Positions 10,551 through 19,919 are shown, counted from the stretch's first letter. The stretch: DNA of 64,000 bases from Hyphomicrobiales bacterium (GCA_900472575.1 UCIV01000011.1:1-64000), one strand, 5' to 3'. Made by a program: numbers and translations. The notes: a model not told the origin generated them from the sequence alone.

Positions 10551-10580
10551 AAAAAGAAAGGGCGCCCGAAGACGCCCTTT
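10551..10580 (-). terminator. Rho-independent terminator of the BMP importer operon
   Basis: Perfect 8-base arms, 10557-10564 (aaagggcg) and 10573-10580 (cgcccttt), enclose an 8-base loop. Read on the minus strand, the hairpin is followed by C then five T. It lies 23 bases past the stop of the binding-protein gene. Confidence 0.85.
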
Positions 10581-10602
10581 CGATCTGTAACGCGGAAAAA
10601 GC

Positions 10603-11676
10603 TCACTTCGGCAGCTTGTCGTCCACGCCTTCGATGTAGAAGTTCATGCCGAGCAGAACGCCGTCTTCGGCCTTTTCGCCGGCCTTCAGCCATTCCGAAC
10701 CGTCCTGCTTGTTGATCGGGCCGGTGAACGGGTGCAACTCGCCCGACTTGATCTTGGCTTCGGTCTCTTCGGCCATCGCCTTCACGTCATCCGGCATGTT
10801 GGTATATGGTGCCATGGTCAGGATGCCGTCCTTCAGTCCGTCCCAGATCTGTTCAGACTTCCACGAGCCGTCGAGAACCGCCTTGGTGCGCTTGATGTAA
10901 TAGGCGCCCCAGGTGTCGACGATTGCCGTCAGCTGCGTCTTCGGGCCGGCTGCGATCATGTCGGAAGCCTGACCGAAAGCGAGAATGCCGCGCTCGGCAG
11001 CAACCTGCATCGGAGCGGTCGTATCGGTGTGCTGGGTGAGGATATCGACGCCCTGGTCGATCAGTGCCTTGGCGGCATCAGCTTCCTTGCCCGGGTCGAA
11101 CCAGGTATTGGCCCAGACGACCTTCAGCTTGAATTCCGGATTGACCGACTTTGCGCCCAGTTCAAAGGCGTTGATGCCCATGACCACTTCCGGGATCGGG
11201 AAGGAGGCGATGTAACCGGCGACGCCCTTCTTCGACATCTTGGCTGCAATCTGGCCCTGGATGTAACGGCCTTCATAGAAGCGCGAATTGTAGGTCGAAA
11301 GGTTTTCGGCAGCCTTGAAACCGGTGGCGTGCTCGAACTTCACGTTCGGGAATTTTGCGGCGACCTTGACCGTTGCATCCATGAAGCCGAACGAGGTCGT
11401 GTAGATCAGGGCGCAGCCGGAGCGAGCCATGCGCTCGATGGCGCGCTCGGCATCCGGGCCTTCCGGCACGCTTTCGAGGAACGGCGTCTCGATCTTGTCG
11501 TCGAGAGCCTTCTGCAGCGCCTGGCGTCCGATATCGTGCGCCTGGGTCCAGCCACCGTCGGTCTTGGAACCGACATAGATGAAGCAGATCTTCTTCTTTT
11601 CCTGAGCCGACGCGCTACCGGCAAAACCGCCGAGCACGGCAGCAGTAGCAGCCAGCGCAATGATGAGTTTTTTCAT
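10603..11676 (-). CDS. BMP-family ABC transporter substrate-binding protein
   Basis: This 357-residue periplasmic protein belongs to the BMP/PnrA (Med) family. Characterised members bind purine nucleosides for an ABC importer. A signal peptide is clear (MKKLIIALAATAAVLGG, cleavage near ASAQ-E at about residue 23). The mature part begins with the family's KICFIYVGSKTDGGWTQAHD segment. The ATG at 11676 is chosen because it starts the signal peptide and has an AGAGG site nearby; an upstream in-frame start adds 15 unneeded residues. It is the last gene of a four-gene importer operon and is followed by a strong terminator. The exact ligand cannot be read from sequence. Confidence 0.9.
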   Translation of the reverse strand: MKKLIIALAATAAVLGGFAGSASAQEKKKICFIYVGSKTDGGWTQAHDIGRQALQKALDDKIETPFLESVPEGPDAERAIERMARSGCALIYTTSFGFMDATVKVAAKFPNVKFEHATGFKAAENLSTYNSRFYEGRYIQGQIAAKMSKKGVAGYIASFPIPEVVMGINAFELGAKSVNPEFKLKVVWANTWFDPGKEADAAKALIDQGVDILTQHTDTTAPMQVAAERGILAFGQASDMIAAGPKTQLTAIVDTWGAYYIKRTKAVLDGSWKSEQIWDGLKDGILTMAPYTNMPDDVKAMAEETEAKIKSGELHPFTGPINKQDGSEWLKAGEKAEDGVLLGMNFYIEGVDDKLPK

Positions 11677-11717
11677 TTTCCAACCTCTGATGGAGTATGA
11701 CATGAACGTTAACGTGG

Positions 11718-12644
11718 TCACCGATCGGGGACAAATGGTTTTCCGAGGGATGCCGGCGTATTGATGAGCGTCGTGCGGCGATTATGCGAAATGATGATCA
11801 GCACGACAATAGTTGCGACATAAGGCAATGCGGATAGAAGCTGCGACGGAATGGCTATCCCGCCACTTTGCGCCAGCAACTGCGCATGCAATTGTCCGAT
11901 GCCGACGGCACCGAAGAGATAACCGCCGGCGAGAACCCTGAGCGGCCGCCAGGATGCGAAGACGACGAGCGCCAGCGCGATCCAGCCACGGCCGGCCGTC
12001 ATGTTCTCCACCCATTGCGGCGTGTAGACGAGCGACAGCTGTGCGCCTGCAAGACCGGCACAGGCCCCGCCGAACAGGACGGCGAGATAACGTGTGCGAA
12101 CCACGTTGATCCCGAGCGCGTGCGCCGACCCGTGACTGTCGCCGATCGCCCGCATCTTCAGGCCTGCGCGGCTTTTGAACAGGAACCAGCTGATGCCGAA
12201 GACCAGAGCCACCGACATGTAGAAGATCAGGTCCTGGGAAAACAGCACGCGCCCGAAGAACGGGATATCGGACAGGAGCGGAATGACGATTGGCTGCAGG
12301 CGAACGCCCGGCATACCGACAAAGGCTTCACCAAGCTGTCCCGACAGACCGAGGCCGAGGATTGTCAGCGCCAGACCGGTCGCCACCTGATTGGCAACGA
12401 GCGTCAGCGTCAGGAAACCGAAGAGCAGCGAGAAAATGCCGCCGCCGATGATGCCGCCGAGAATACCCAGATAGGCTGAACCGGTCAGCTGCGCCGTGGC
12501 AAACGCGGCAACCGCACCCATGATCATCATGCCTTCGACGCCGAGATTGAGCACGCCCGATCGCTCGGTCACCAGTTCGCCGAGAGCGGCAATGACCAGC
12601 GGCGTCGATGCGGTGATGACGGTCAGAAGGATAGCTTCGAACAT
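11718..12644 (-). CDS. ABC transporter permease, nucleoside/sugar type (YufQ/NupQ-like)
   Basis: This 308-residue inner-membrane permease of the BPD_transp_2 family is the second permease of the BMP importer. About eight hydrophobic segments are visible. The family motif LVTERSGVLNLGVEGMMIMGA lies near residues 25-45 and the second-half signature is RAIGDSHGSAHALGINV. Its ATG at 12644 overlaps the preceding permease stop as TGATG, so translation is probably coupled and the two subunits made in equal amounts. It lies 41 bases ahead of the binding-protein gene. Confidence 0.9.
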   Translation of the reverse strand: MFEAILLTVITASTPLVIAALGELVTERSGVLNLGVEGMMIMGAVAAFATAQLTGSAYLGILGGIIGGGIFSLLFGFLTLTLVANQVATGLALTILGLGLSGQLGEAFVGMPGVRLQPIVIPLLSDIPFFGRVLFSQDLIFYMSVALVFGISWFLFKSRAGLKMRAIGDSHGSAHALGINVVRTRYLAVLFGGACAGLAGAQLSLVYTPQWVENMTAGRGWIALALVVFASWRPLRVLAGGYLFGAVGIGQLHAQLLAQSGGIAIPSQLLSALPYVATIVVLIIISHNRRTTLINTPASLGKPFVPDR

Positions 12645-13732
12645 CAGCTTTTTCCTTCTTGAGCGGCGGATGGATTGACGATCAGACGGATCCGATAATG
12701 GATCAGCGTATCGCAGGACAGTACGAAGAACAGGATGAGCCCCTGGAAAACACGGCTAACCTTGTCGGAAATGCCGAGAGAAAGCTGCGCCGCCTCCCCA
12801 CCGAGATAGGTGAGCGCCAGCACGAAACCCGAGGCGATGATACCGAGCGGATTGAGCCTTCCGAGAAACGCGACGATGATCGCGGTAAAGCCGTAGCCCG
12901 GCGAAATCACCGGCTGCACATGGCCGATCGAACCGGAGACTTCCGAAATCCCGGCAAGCCCGGCGAGCGAGCCTGAAAGCAGCATCGAGAACCACACCAT
13001 CCGGCGCGCCGAAAAACCGGCGAACCGCCCTGCCCGTTCCGACTGGCCGAGCACCGAGACCTGAAAGCCTTTCAGCATGAAGCGCATCATGAACCACAGC
13101 GCCACGGCAGCGATGAGCGCGAAGACGATGCCGAGATGCGCGCGACCCGAATCGAGGATTTCCGGCAGAACCGCTTCCGGCTGGAAGCTTTTGGTCTGAG
13201 GGAAATTATAACCCTGCGGATCGCGCCACGGACCACGCACCAGCCAGTCGAGGAACAGTTGAGCGATATAAACCAGCATCAGGCTGGTCAGAATCTCGTT
13301 GGTATTGAACCGGGTCTTCAAAAGCGCCGGAATACCTGCATAGAGCGCTCCGCCGATCATTCCCATCACCAGCATCAGCGGCAAGATCAGCGGCGAATGC
13401 CATTCCGGGTTCAGCACGGGCAGGATCGAACCGGTGATCGCACCGATGGTGAACTGCCCTTCCGCGCCGATATTCCAGTTGTTTGACCGGAAACAGACCG
13501 AAAGACCGACTGCGATCAAAATCAGCGGTGCAGCCTTGATCGCCAGTTCATGCAGCGACCAGACATCGAGCAGCGGCTCGACGAAATAGATGTAGAGCGA
13601 GTTGAGCGGGCTTTTGCCCAGAAGGCCGAACATGATTGCGCCGGCAATCAGCGTCAGCGCCAGCGCCAGAAGCGGCGACAGGAGCGAAAACAGCATGGAT
13701 GTGTTGGCGCGTTTCTGAAGCTCAATGCGCAT
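12644..13732 (-). CDS. ABC transporter permease, nucleoside/sugar type (YufP/NupP-like)
   Basis: This 362-residue permease is the first of the pair and forms a heterodimeric channel with its neighbour. It has a long first hydrophobic segment (about 14-38), the conserved FRSNNWNIGAEGQ motif, and roughly eight further membrane spans. The start at 13732 (MRIELQKRAN) lies inside the end of the ATPase gene, giving an 11-base overlap. The open frame continues 20 codons upstream, but that would lengthen the overlap without adding family-like sequence. The stop overlaps the next permease start by one base. Confidence 0.9.
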   Translation of the reverse strand: MRIELQKRANTSMLFSLLSPLLALALTLIAGAIMFGLLGKSPLNSLYIYFVEPLLDVWSLHELAIKAAPLILIAVGLSVCFRSNNWNIGAEGQFTIGAITGSILPVLNPEWHSPLILPLMLVMGMIGGALYAGIPALLKTRFNTNEILTSLMLVYIAQLFLDWLVRGPWRDPQGYNFPQTKSFQPEAVLPEILDSGRAHLGIVFALIAAVALWFMMRFMLKGFQVSVLGQSERAGRFAGFSARRMVWFSMLLSGSLAGLAGISEVSGSIGHVQPVISPGYGFTAIIVAFLGRLNPLGIIASGFVLALTYLGGEAAQLSLGISDKVSRVFQGLILFFVLSCDTLIHYRIRLIVNPSAAQEGKS

Positions 13733-15326
13733 GTGCGGTCTCCATTCCGGTCTGGTCTCCCCCAGAAGACTTTTCCCCGGAATGACTGTCATGGATGCCG
13801 CCCATCAGCAGGCCGATCTGTTCAAGTGTAAGCTCTCCTGCAGGATAGGGGTCCGAAAGCCTGCCATCCGAAATCACGGCAATTGTTGTGGCAATCTCGA
13901 AAATCTCGTCGAGATCCTGGCTGATGACGATGACGGCGGATCCCGCTTTTGCCAGATCGACTAGCGCCTGACGAATGCGGCTCGCGGCGCCCGCATCGAC
14001 ACCCCAGGTAGGCTGGTTGACGACCAGCACGGAAGGCTGTCGATCAAGCTCGCGGCCAACGATGAATTTCTGCAGGTTTCCACCCGAAAGCGAGCCGGCA
14101 GCAGGGTCTTCGCCACTCTTGCGCACATCCATCATAGAACAGATGCGTCGTGCGGCAGACAGGATCGCATCCCGCTTGACGATGGCGAGAGGTCCGCCGG
14201 CCAGAAATGCCTTTTTATCGGACCGGCTTCGCGCCAGCAGCAGATTGTCGGAAAGCGAAAGCGCCGAGACCGCCGCGTGGCCATGCCGCTCTTCCGGCAC
14301 GAACCCCGCTCCGAGCAGACGGCGCCCGTTAATCCTAAGGCGACCAACAGGTTTTCCGCGCAGGACAATGCCATCATTGTCAGCAATCGGATATTCGCCG
14401 GAAATGGCATCAAACAGTTCCGACTGGCCATTGCCGGCGATGCCCGCAATGGCAAGCACCTCGCCCGCCCGAACCTTCAGCGAGATATCCTTGAGCGCAA
14501 CCGCAAACGGCGTACGCGAGGCGACCGAAACCTTGTTCACCTGCAGCAGAATATCGCCAAGCGTGTTGGCGCTATCGCGTTTCACCTCAGCCACTTCGGT
14601 CCCGACCATCATCCGTGCAAGCGAGGCAGGCGTTTCATGCTTGGGGTCGCAAGCACCGGTAACCTTGCCGTGGCGCAGAACGGTGGCGCGATCACAGATG
14701 CGCTGCACCTCTTCCAGCCGGTGACTGATATAAAGAACCGAACGCCCTTCGGCCTTCAGCCGCATCAGCGTCTCGAACAGCCGCTCGGCCTCCTGCGGCG
14801 TCAGAACCGATGTCGGCTCGTCGAGAATGATCAACTTGGGGTTCTGCAACAGCGCCCGGACGATCTCGATGCGCTGGCGTTCACCGACGGAAAGATCGGC
14901 GACATGGGCAGACGGATCGAGCGGCAGGCCATAAGCCTTGGAGATGGTTGCGGTCTCTTCCGCGATCTTCGCCAAAGGCGTCCTCGGGTCGAGCGACAGT
15001 GCGATGTTCTCCGCCACCGTCAACGCTTCGAACAGAGAGAAATGCTGGAAAACCATGCCTATGCCGAGACGGCGCGCCTCGCCGGGCGATGGGATCACCA
15101 CTGGCTTTCCTTCCAGTGAAACGGTCCCTGAACTCGGCTGCAAGACGCCGAAGAGCATCTTCACCAGCGTAGATTTACCAGCGCCGTTTTCGCCCAGCAG
15201 CGCATGGATTTCCCCATGGCCGATATCGAGATCGATGGCATCGCACGCCGCGAAACTGCCGAAAAGCTTTGTCAGCCCCCGGACAGACAGAAGCGGGCTT
15301 GCCTCAACGCCCTCGGAAGAAGTCAC
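13722..15326 (-). CDS. ABC transporter ATP-binding protein, duplicated NBD (YufO/MglA-like)
   Basis: This 534-residue cytoplasmic ATPase, two fused nucleotide-binding domains, drives the BMP importer. NBD1 is complete: Walker A GENGAGKST, signature LSVGERQRIEI and Walker B LIILDEPTS. NBD2 has degenerate Walker A (GIAGNGQSE) and Walker B (VVNQPTWGVD), with signature LSGGNLQK. This asymmetry is normal in the MglA/RbsA/YufO class, so it is not a defect. The start codon is GTG at 15326 with a G-rich ribosome site. It heads the operon ATPase, permease, permease, binding protein, which is the order I recall for rhizobial BMP importers. Confidence 0.92.
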   Translation of the reverse strand: MTSSEGVEASPLLSVRGLTKLFGSFAACDAIDLDIGHGEIHALLGENGAGKSTLVKMLFGVLQPSSGTVSLEGKPVVIPSPGEARRLGIGMVFQHFSLFEALTVAENIALSLDPRTPLAKIAEETATISKAYGLPLDPSAHVADLSVGERQRIEIVRALLQNPKLIILDEPTSVLTPQEAERLFETLMRLKAEGRSVLYISHRLEEVQRICDRATVLRHGKVTGACDPKHETPASLARMMVGTEVAEVKRDSANTLGDILLQVNKVSVASRTPFAVALKDISLKVRAGEVLAIAGIAGNGQSELFDAISGEYPIADNDGIVLRGKPVGRLRINGRRLLGAGFVPEERHGHAAVSALSLSDNLLLARSRSDKKAFLAGGPLAIVKRDAILSAARRICSMMDVRKSGEDPAAGSLSGGNLQKFIVGRELDRQPSVLVVNQPTWGVDAGAASRIRQALVDLAKAGSAVIVISQDLDEIFEIATTIAVISDGRLSDPYPAGELTLEQIGLLMGGIHDSHSGEKSSGGDQTGMETAHAH

Positions 15327-15491
15327 GGAACCCCCTTTTTATCATGCAGAGCCGTCCGTTGAAGCTCTGCATTGTTTACGTCTTTAAAATGAAGTGGCCA
15401 CCTTCCGCATGTCAGAAGGCAGCCGCCTGATATTGATACCGGTTTTGCAGACTTCCACAACATGAAAGAACGGCTCGCCGGTCACCTTGGC

Positions 15492-16220
15492 CTATTTTCC
15501 AAGGTTCGGAAAAAGCTGCAATATTCCACCGATGCAATAGAGGTAAATGCCGCTGATCACCACACCCCAGACGACCCAGTCTGGAGACTGGAAATGCAGG
15601 AGCAGCGAATAGCCGCCAAGGGCGCACCAGATGGCGCCGACGGTTAGATTGAGCGGCCGCAACCGCTTGACGCGTACCGGATGCAGAAAGTTGATCGGCA
15701 GGAAGGTCAAGACCACCGAAACGGTCACCACGATCATCGCGGTCGTTGCACTTGCATCGATGACAAAGAGCGTAAACACAACCATGTTCCAGACGACCGG
15801 GAAGCCGGAGAAGAAGTATTCATCCGTCTTCATGCCCATGTCGGCGTAGTAGATCGCGCTCGAAACCACGATCATGCCTGCCGCCACGAACGACCACGGT
15901 TCGCCGATCATGCCGCTCTGGTAAAGCGCAAAGGCTGGCAGGAGAACATAGGTCACGTAGTCGATCACATTGTCCAGCATGTCGCCGGACCAGTTCGGCA
16001 GCACTTCCTTGACGTTGAGCTTGCGGGCGATCGGCCCGTCGACACCATCGACCAGCAGCGCCAGACCCAGCCACCAGAACATGTCGATGAAACGATGCTC
16101 GGCCGCGGCAACAACACCGAGAAAGGCCAGAAAGGAACCGGACGCGGTAAAGATATGAACGCAGAAGGCGCGGATTTCCGCATAGGGCACTGCACGATAA
16201 TTGAAGATTCGTCTGAACAC
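15492..16220 (-). CDS. pcs: Phosphatidylcholine synthase
   Basis: Pcs condenses CDP-diacylglycerol with choline in the inner membrane to give phosphatidylcholine, a lipid typical of bacteria that live with eukaryotic hosts. The 242-residue protein has about eight hydrophobic segments and the CDP-alcohol phosphotransferase motif. In DGVDGPIAR followed by SGDMLDNVID, the four Asp residues bind metal and CDP. The sequence closely matches my memory of Sinorhizobium Pcs, including VPYAEIRAF and YYADMGMKTDEYFF. The start is GTG at 16220, which places the FNYR-VPYAEIRAF segment where the rhizobial enzymes have it. It is a stand-alone gene. Its presence supports a Rhizobiales origin. Confidence 0.93.
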   Translation of the reverse strand: MFRRIFNYRAVPYAEIRAFCVHIFTASGSFLAFLGVVAAAEHRFIDMFWWLGLALLVDGVDGPIARKLNVKEVLPNWSGDMLDNVIDYVTYVLLPAFALYQSGMIGEPWSFVAAGMIVVSSAIYYADMGMKTDEYFFSGFPVVWNMVVFTLFVIDASATTAMIVVTVSVVLTFLPINFLHPVRVKRLRPLNLTVGAIWCALGGYSLLLHFQSPDWVVWGVVISGIYLYCIGGILQLFPNLGK

Positions 16221-16399
16221 GCGCGCCCCGTTTTCTTACTTCCCGCCTCTAGCTTGATCTTCGGGTATGCTGCCAATTCCGGCGCATTGCAACCGCCAGC
16301 CGCCTTTATCATGGGTTTTACACCACTTAGCGCCAATGAGAGAGCAATCGTCTATACCCCATGGATTGAAGCTTCCGGAAGCTCTACATAGAGCCCGGC

Positions 16400-16497
16400 T
16401 AAAGCGTGTCGCGATCCTCCGGATTCGCTCATGCGCTTTAGATTCTTGATTTGTCGCATGTCTTCAGCGCAAAACCGCTGCACGGTTTTATGCGACA
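16400..16497. repeat. RIME-like palindromic repeat
   Basis: Two consecutive palindromes fill most of the gap between pcs and the hydroxylase gene. The first has arms 16400-16406 (taaagcg) and 16434-16440 (cgcttta). The second has arms 16453-16459 (gtcgcat) and 16490-16496 (atgcgac), with inner pairing between aaaaccg and cggtttt. Two stem-loops in about 100 bp, and the caaaaccgctgca core, match my memory of rhizobial intergenic mosaic elements (RIME). The rest of 16221-16521 shows no gene. Confidence 0.6.
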
Positions 16498-16521
16498 TGC
16501 TTGAGGAATTGGAAGCGGACA

Positions 16522-17724
16522 ATGCAGCATTACGAGATCGCGATCATCGGTGGCGGCCTGGCAGGCCAGGTGGCAGCTCTTGCACTCGGACGTGCGGGCC
16601 GAAAAGTCTGCCTCGTCGCCGCAGCGCCGAAACACGACGATGGACGCACGACTGCGTTGATGGACCAGTCCGTGCGCTATCTTGAGCGTCTCGGCGTATG
16701 GGAGAAAATCGCGCCCGCCACGGCCGCACTCTCCGTGATGCAGATCCTCGACGGCACCAACCGCCTGCTGCGCGCGCCGCCGGCGCAATTCCGCGCCAGC
16801 GATATCGGCCTTCATGCCTTCGGCTACAATATCCCCAACAAGGCGCTGGCCGAGGTTCTCGACGGCGCCCTGGCTGCAGAACCGAACCTGACCCGCATAG
16901 AAACGAATGTCGAGACTGTCGCTATAACGGCTGACAAGGTGACGATCGCGATCGATGGCGGCGAGGTCATCGAGGCCGACTTTGTCATCGGCGCCGACGG
17001 CCGCAAGTCGATCACCCGCGAAGCGGCGGGCATTGATGTGCGCAAATGGTCCTACCGGCAGTCCGCCGTGGTGCTGAATTTCGCCCACACCCTGCCGCAT
17101 GGCTATGTATCGACCGAATTTCACACCGAAAGCGGGCCGTTCACTCAGGTTCCGCTGCCCGGCTCGCGCTCCAGCCTCGTCTGGGTCGTTCGGCCGGAAG
17201 AAGCCGCCCATTTGACGAACCTGCCGACGGAAGAGCTGTCGACGATCGTCGAAGCGCGCATGCAGTCGATCCTCGGAAAGGTCACCGTCGAAGGCAAGGC
17301 ACAGGCCTGGCCGCTGTCGAGCATGATGGCCGAGCGTTTTGGCGCCGGGCGCGTCGCGTTGATCGGTGAAGCCGCTCACGCCTTTCCGCCCATCGGCGCA
17401 CAAGGGCTGAACCTGTCGCTGCGCGATAGCATGACGCTGGCGGATCTGTTGTCCGCCCAGCACGACCAGCCGATCCCGGCCGATGCCGGGGACCGCTACC
17501 ATCGACGCCGGCGCCCGGACGTGATGAGCCGCACTGTCAGCGTCGACCTTCTCAACCGCTCGCTGCTGACCGATCTGATACCGGTCCAGATGGTGCGGGC
17601 AGCCGGCATGCACGTGCTCAACGCCGTCTCTCCCCTGCGCAACGCACTGATGCAGGAAGGTGTAGAGCCGGGACGCAGCCTAAAGAATTTCGTTCGCGAA
17701 TTAGGGAAACAGATCCGGCGGTAA
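16522..17724 (+). CDS. UbiH/UbiF/Coq6-family FAD-dependent hydroxylase
   Basis: This 400-residue flavoprotein monooxygenase most probably hydroxylates the aromatic ring during ubiquinone biosynthesis. It shows the FAD Rossmann motif IIGGGLAG near residue 10, the DG motif IGADGRKSITR, and the third FAD motif RVALIGEAAHAFPPIGAQGLNLSL. That motif has Glu where most relatives have Asp (GDAAH). The ATG at 16522 (MQHYEIAI) is preferred to an upstream TTG because it sits at the natural beginning of the Rossmann fold with a GGAAGCGG site ahead. Which ring position it acts on cannot be told from sequence. The 3' end overlaps the convergent AEC gene by 24 bases. Confidence 0.87.
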   Translation: MQHYEIAIIGGGLAGQVAALALGRAGRKVCLVAAAPKHDDGRTTALMDQSVRYLERLGVWEKIAPATAALSVMQILDGTNRLLRAPPAQFRASDIGLHAFGYNIPNKALAEVLDGALAAEPNLTRIETNVETVAITADKVTIAIDGGEVIEADFVIGADGRKSITREAAGIDVRKWSYRQSAVVLNFAHTLPHGYVSTEFHTESGPFTQVPLPGSRSSLVWVVRPEEAAHLTNLPTEELSTIVEARMQSILGKVTVEGKAQAWPLSSMMAERFGAGRVALIGEAAHAFPPIGAQGLNLSLRDSMTLADLLSAQHDQPIPADAGDRYHRRRRPDVMSRTVSVDLLNRSLLTDLIPVQMVRAAGMHVLNAVSPLRNALMQEGVEPGRSLKNFVRELGKQIRR

Positions 17725-18663
17725 AATCCCGCTGGAGATGATATATAGCCATATCGGCAGCGTCACGATCGATCCGACGGTGATGAGCAGGATGCTTGCA
17801 GAAGCCCTCTCCTGCCACACGCCATATTGCTGGCTGATCACGAAGACATTGGCAGCTGTTGGAAGTGCCGCCAGCAGCATTGCCGCATGCATCCAAACCG
17901 GATCGAAGTCACCGACCAGCGACAGCACCACATAGACGCTGAGCGGCAGAAGCACGAGCTTCAACACGGCGAGATAACCGAGCTCGGCCGGAATGCGTTT
18001 CACCGGCCGCAAGGCGAGCGTTACGCCCATGGCAAACAGCGCGCAGGGAGCCGCAGCCTGCGCCAGGTAATCGACGAGTTTCAATGCCGGGTCGGGCAAT
18101 TGATGGTCGGAAGCTGCCGCAGCAAAGCCGAGCGCCGTGGACAGGATGAACGGATGAAGCGCGACCTTCTTTGCGATCGAGCCGACGATCAGGCGTAGCT
18201 GCCGCTTGTCGTCTCCGGCCACCGCCATCATCGCCGGCGCCATGATGAAATGCGCTGCATTTTCGAGGCAGACGATCAGCGCCACCGGCACCGCCGCCTT
18301 TTCGCCGAAGGCAAGCAGCGCCAGCCCCGGCCCCATATAGCCGATATTGCCGTAAGCCGCGGTAAAGCCCTGGATCGTGCAGTCCTCGAACGAGTTTTTC
18401 CGTAGCACGAAGCCGATCAGGAACGCGACGGCGAAGACCAGATAGACCGCAGCAATCTCACCAAAAATGAAATCCAGCCGCGTCAGTTGCTCTATCGGCG
18501 TGTGCGACACCAGCTTGAAGAAAAGCGCCGGCAGCGCCGCATATATGATGAACGTATTGAGCCAGCCGAGCGCCTCGAGAGGCTGCCCCGTCGCTCTTGC
18601 CGCAACATATCCGATCAGGATCAGGCCGAAGAAGGGCAGAAGCAGCGCTACGACATCGACCAT
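17701..18663 (-). CDS. AEC family transporter (auxin efflux carrier fold)
   Basis: This 320-residue inner-membrane carrier of the AEC family has around ten hydrophobic segments in two five-helix halves and the N-terminal PFFGLILIGYVAAR segment typical of bacterial members. Family members export or exchange organic acids such as malate or malonate; no substrate can be read here. The ATG at 18663 is the sensible start. The frame extends 26 codons upstream, but only through a palindromic repeat. The convergent hydroxylase gene shares 24 bases at the 3' end. Confidence 0.85.
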   Translation of the reverse strand: MVDVVALLLPFFGLILIGYVAARATGQPLEALGWLNTFIIYAALPALFFKLVSHTPIEQLTRLDFIFGEIAAVYLVFAVAFLIGFVLRKNSFEDCTIQGFTAAYGNIGYMGPGLALLAFGEKAAVPVALIVCLENAAHFIMAPAMMAVAGDDKRQLRLIVGSIAKKVALHPFILSTALGFAAAASDHQLPDPALKLVDYLAQAAAPCALFAMGVTLALRPVKRIPAELGYLAVLKLVLLPLSVYVVLSLVGDFDPVWMHAAMLLAALPTAANVFVISQQYGVWQERASASILLITVGSIVTLPIWLYIISSGILPPDLFP

Positions 18664-18682
18664 CCGCTCTTTTGATCCGCGA

Positions 18683-18738
18683 TTAGAGCAATTCCAGCAA
18701 AAGTGGGAACCGGTTTTGCGTCCGGAATTGCGTTGAAA
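18683..18738. repeat. RIME1-like palindrome
   Basis: The outer arms are 18688-18695 (gcaattcc) and 18724-18731 (ggaattgc). Inner arms are 18697-18702 (gcaaaa) and 18714-18719 (ttttgc). The agagcaattcc ... ccggaattgcg core matches a repeat I remember from Rhizobium, Sinorhizobium and Agrobacterium intergenic regions. It lies between ccdA and the AEC gene and could form a hairpin in the leader of the AEC transcript. Confidence 0.7.
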
Positions 18739-18756
18739 CAAAAAGGGCCAGATCGA

Positions 18757-19503
18757 TCAGCCGATCTGCATCAGGATTGGAAACGTCTCCTGGAACCAGA
18801 TCGCCGCCGAGCTGACGAAGCCGAAGATGAAGGCAAGCCCGGTAACGATCAGGAACACGCCCATCGCTTTCTCGACCAATCCGAGATGGCGACGAAAACG
18901 GGTCATAAAACGCATGAAAACGCCTGAAAAGGCCGCCGCGATCCAGAACGGTACGGCAAGCCCGAGCGAATAGATGCCGAGCAGCGCCGCCCCCTCGCCC
19001 ACCGTATCGCGCGATGCCGCCACGCCGAGGATGGCGCCGAGAACCGGACCGATGCAGGGCGTCCAGCCGAAGGCGAAGGCAAGGCCCATCAGATAGGCGC
19101 CCGAAAGCGTCGCAGGCTGACCTGATGCCTGGAACCGCGCCTCACGCGACAGAAAACCTATCCGCAGCACACCGAGAAAATTCAGCCCCATGATGATGAT
19201 GATCAGCCCGCCGATCTTCGACAAAAGGTCCAGATGCTGGCGCAAAAGCACGCCGACCGTGGACGCACCGGCCCCGAGCATAACGAAAACGGTGGCAAAA
19301 CCGAGCGTGAAAAAGAAAGCTGACGTGAGCACCGCCTTGCGTGCCGGCGATGCGGCCTGAGAATCCTGGTCGCGGAACTGATCAACAGAAATGCCGGCCA
19401 TGTAACAGAGATAGGGCGGAACCAGCGGCAGGACGCACGGAGATAGGAATGACAGTGTCCCGGCCAGAAGCGCTGTAAAGATGGATATTTCGGCAATGGA
19501 CAC
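18757..19503 (-). CDS. ccdA: Cytochrome c biogenesis protein CcdA (DsbD-type reductant carrier)
   Basis: CcdA moves reducing equivalents from cytoplasmic thioredoxin across the inner membrane to periplasmic thiol proteins used in cytochrome c maturation. The 248-residue protein has six hydrophobic segments. The two conserved cysteines are in FLSPCVLPLVPPYLCYMAG (first helix) and FGWTPCIGPVLGAIL (fourth helix). The start is GTG at 19503, eight bases after a GGAG site. The gene stands alone between the tRNA-Lys region and a palindromic repeat. Confidence 0.93.
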   Translation of the reverse strand: MSIAEISIFTALLAGTLSFLSPCVLPLVPPYLCYMAGISVDQFRDQDSQAASPARKAVLTSAFFFTLGFATVFVMLGAGASTVGVLLRQHLDLLSKIGGLIIIIMGLNFLGVLRIGFLSREARFQASGQPATLSGAYLMGLAFAFGWTPCIGPVLGAILGVAASRDTVGEGAALLGIYSLGLAVPFWIAAAFSGVFMRFMTRFRRHLGLVEKAMGVFLIVTGLAFIFGFVSSAAIWFQETFPILMQIG

Positions 19504-19701
19504 TGGATTGCTCCGCTTATCAGATGTGGCAGAGGCGCTACCGCCGATTGCCGCTTAATGCCAATCACCTTTTATGCATCGACAGAAATCGATGGAAAAA
19601 GCGTCGAACAGCGATTTTTTTGAACGTTTTGCGGGTTGACCGCAAGATGTGACCTGCATATGTATCGCGCACTTTCGAAAGGCGCTGAGGCGCAATGGTG
19701 A

Positions 19702-19777
19702 GAGAGCATAGCTCAGCCGGTAGAGCAACTGACTTTTAATCAGTAGGTCCAGGGTTCGAATCCCTGTGCTCTCACCA
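19702..19777 (+). tRNA. tRNA-Lys (anticodon TTT)
   Basis: The acceptor stem gagagca (19702-19708) pairs fully with tgctctc (19767-19773). The discriminator is A, and CCA is encoded at 19775-19777. The anticodon arm actga-CTTTTAA-tcagt gives anticodon TTT. The T-loop ggttcgaatcc is canonical. The 76-base length is normal. Confidence 0.98.
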
Positions 19778-19919
19778 CTCGAAAGACTTCCATTGCCCTG
19801 TCTTTGGTAACATTCCCACCGTTCGCGATACAATTCTTCAATACGATATGCCGTCTTCCAACCTTACTCGACGGAACAAGTCTTTCGTTGTGGTGTTATT
19901 GCCGCCGAAGGAGACTTCC

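Noticed and set aside
13722..15326. Degenerate second Walker motifs as a sign of a broken ATPase
   Set aside because: An asymmetric second NBD is normal in the MglA/YufO class.
19555..19833. 92-residue minus-strand frame across tRNA-Lys
   Set aside because: It is the antisense of the tRNA; the GESTGIRTLDLLIKSQ-type translation is a well-known false protein.
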